Shown: positions 63,985 through 64,000 of the stretch, piece after piece | Position numbering within the stretch: the stretch's first letter is position 1 | Layout: each line of letters opens with the position of its first letter | DNA from: Chthoniobacter flavus Ellin428 | GTDB lineage: Bacteria > Verrucomicrobiota > Verrucomicrobiia > Chthoniobacterales > Chthoniobacteraceae | Length of the DNA: 64,000 nucleotides | Reading direction: 5' to 3' | Assembly (NCBI RefSeq): GCF_000173075.1 | Contig: NZ_ABVL01000008.1 | Span: 186,001-250,000 of the forward strand | The notes under the pieces: generated by a model | The model's input: only the letters and a program-made list of their open reading frames with translations | What the model was told of the DNA's origin: nothing | Database searches by the model: none | Made by a program: the position numbers and the translations under genes

Positions 63985-64000
63985 TCGCATGGCTGCGCCT

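Overview
The window looks like a high-GC Verrucomicrobiota chromosome, probably from the Chthoniobacter/Spartobacteria side. The evidence is the mix of DUF1549/DUF1553 and DUF1552/DUF1592 haem-motif proteins shared with planctomycetes, an FGly-type sulfatase, a secreted isochorismatase-like hydrolase, a prolyl oligopeptidase, a lamin-tail-domain fragment, several large hybrid histidine kinases, a DUF3309 mini-protein and a YHYH protein. The species assignment is inference.

Layout. 1-2.9 kb is accessory: a 222-bp tandem repeat, an orphan ORF whose stop codon lies inside an integron attC-like site, a frameshifted dGTPase of lower GC, and a broken 3' copy of the next gene. 2.9-12.4 kb holds a frameshifted DUF1549/DUF1553 protein, a DapA-family aldolase, a hybrid kinase, an IlvD/Edd-type sugar-acid dehydratase and a polysaccharide pyruvyl transferase-like protein. 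12.5-23.1 kb holds a frameshifted prolyl oligopeptidase, DUF3309, a GntP permease, the sulfatase, the isochorismatase-like protein and a two-gene PAS kinase/XRE-receiver signalling unit. 24-32.4 kb holds alaS, small membrane and secreted proteins, an eight-module PepSY-like protein, a DUF1801 protein and two PD40 propeller paralogues. 32.8-43.4 kb holds the DUF1592-DUF1552 pair, a TPR-OGT-like transferase, an NMT1/THI5-sensor hybrid kinase and ilvB. 43.6-50.8 kb is mostly small secreted or membrane hypotheticals plus an MFS_3 exporter and a ferritin-like protein. 51-54.5 kb is a translationally overlapping polX-plsY-gpsA operon. 54.5-64 kb holds an esterase, a phospholipase C-like enzyme, a YHYH protein, a toxin-antitoxin pair, a GT2, a rhomboid without its catalytic His, a lipid kinase, an AsmA-like protein and rsmD.

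How the genes fit together. Three themes stand out: sugar-acid and polymer breakdown with secreted hydrolases (dehydratase, GntP, sulfatase, oligopeptidase, aldolase); environmental sensing (three hybrid kinases and an XRE-REC regulator); and envelope or lipid functions (plsY, gpsA, lipid kinase, AsmA, GT2).

The most unusual property is intergenic. Nearly every longer gap holds a palindromic element built from a short repeated phrase and its mirror image: TTAATC hexamers, AACACCC heptamers, CACGGATT/CGCGGATT, CGCAGAGG, AATCAGTGATCAGT, AATGAGAC and GCAAATCAC. There is also one array of seven consecutive short hairpins, and two larger MITE-like elements that share the terminus CCTRATCTTTA. Four protein genes and the attC-like site carry single-base indels. 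Several of these sit in or beside short A or T runs, so assembly or sequencing error must be excluded before calling pseudogenes. I saw no tRNA, rRNA or CRISPR array.
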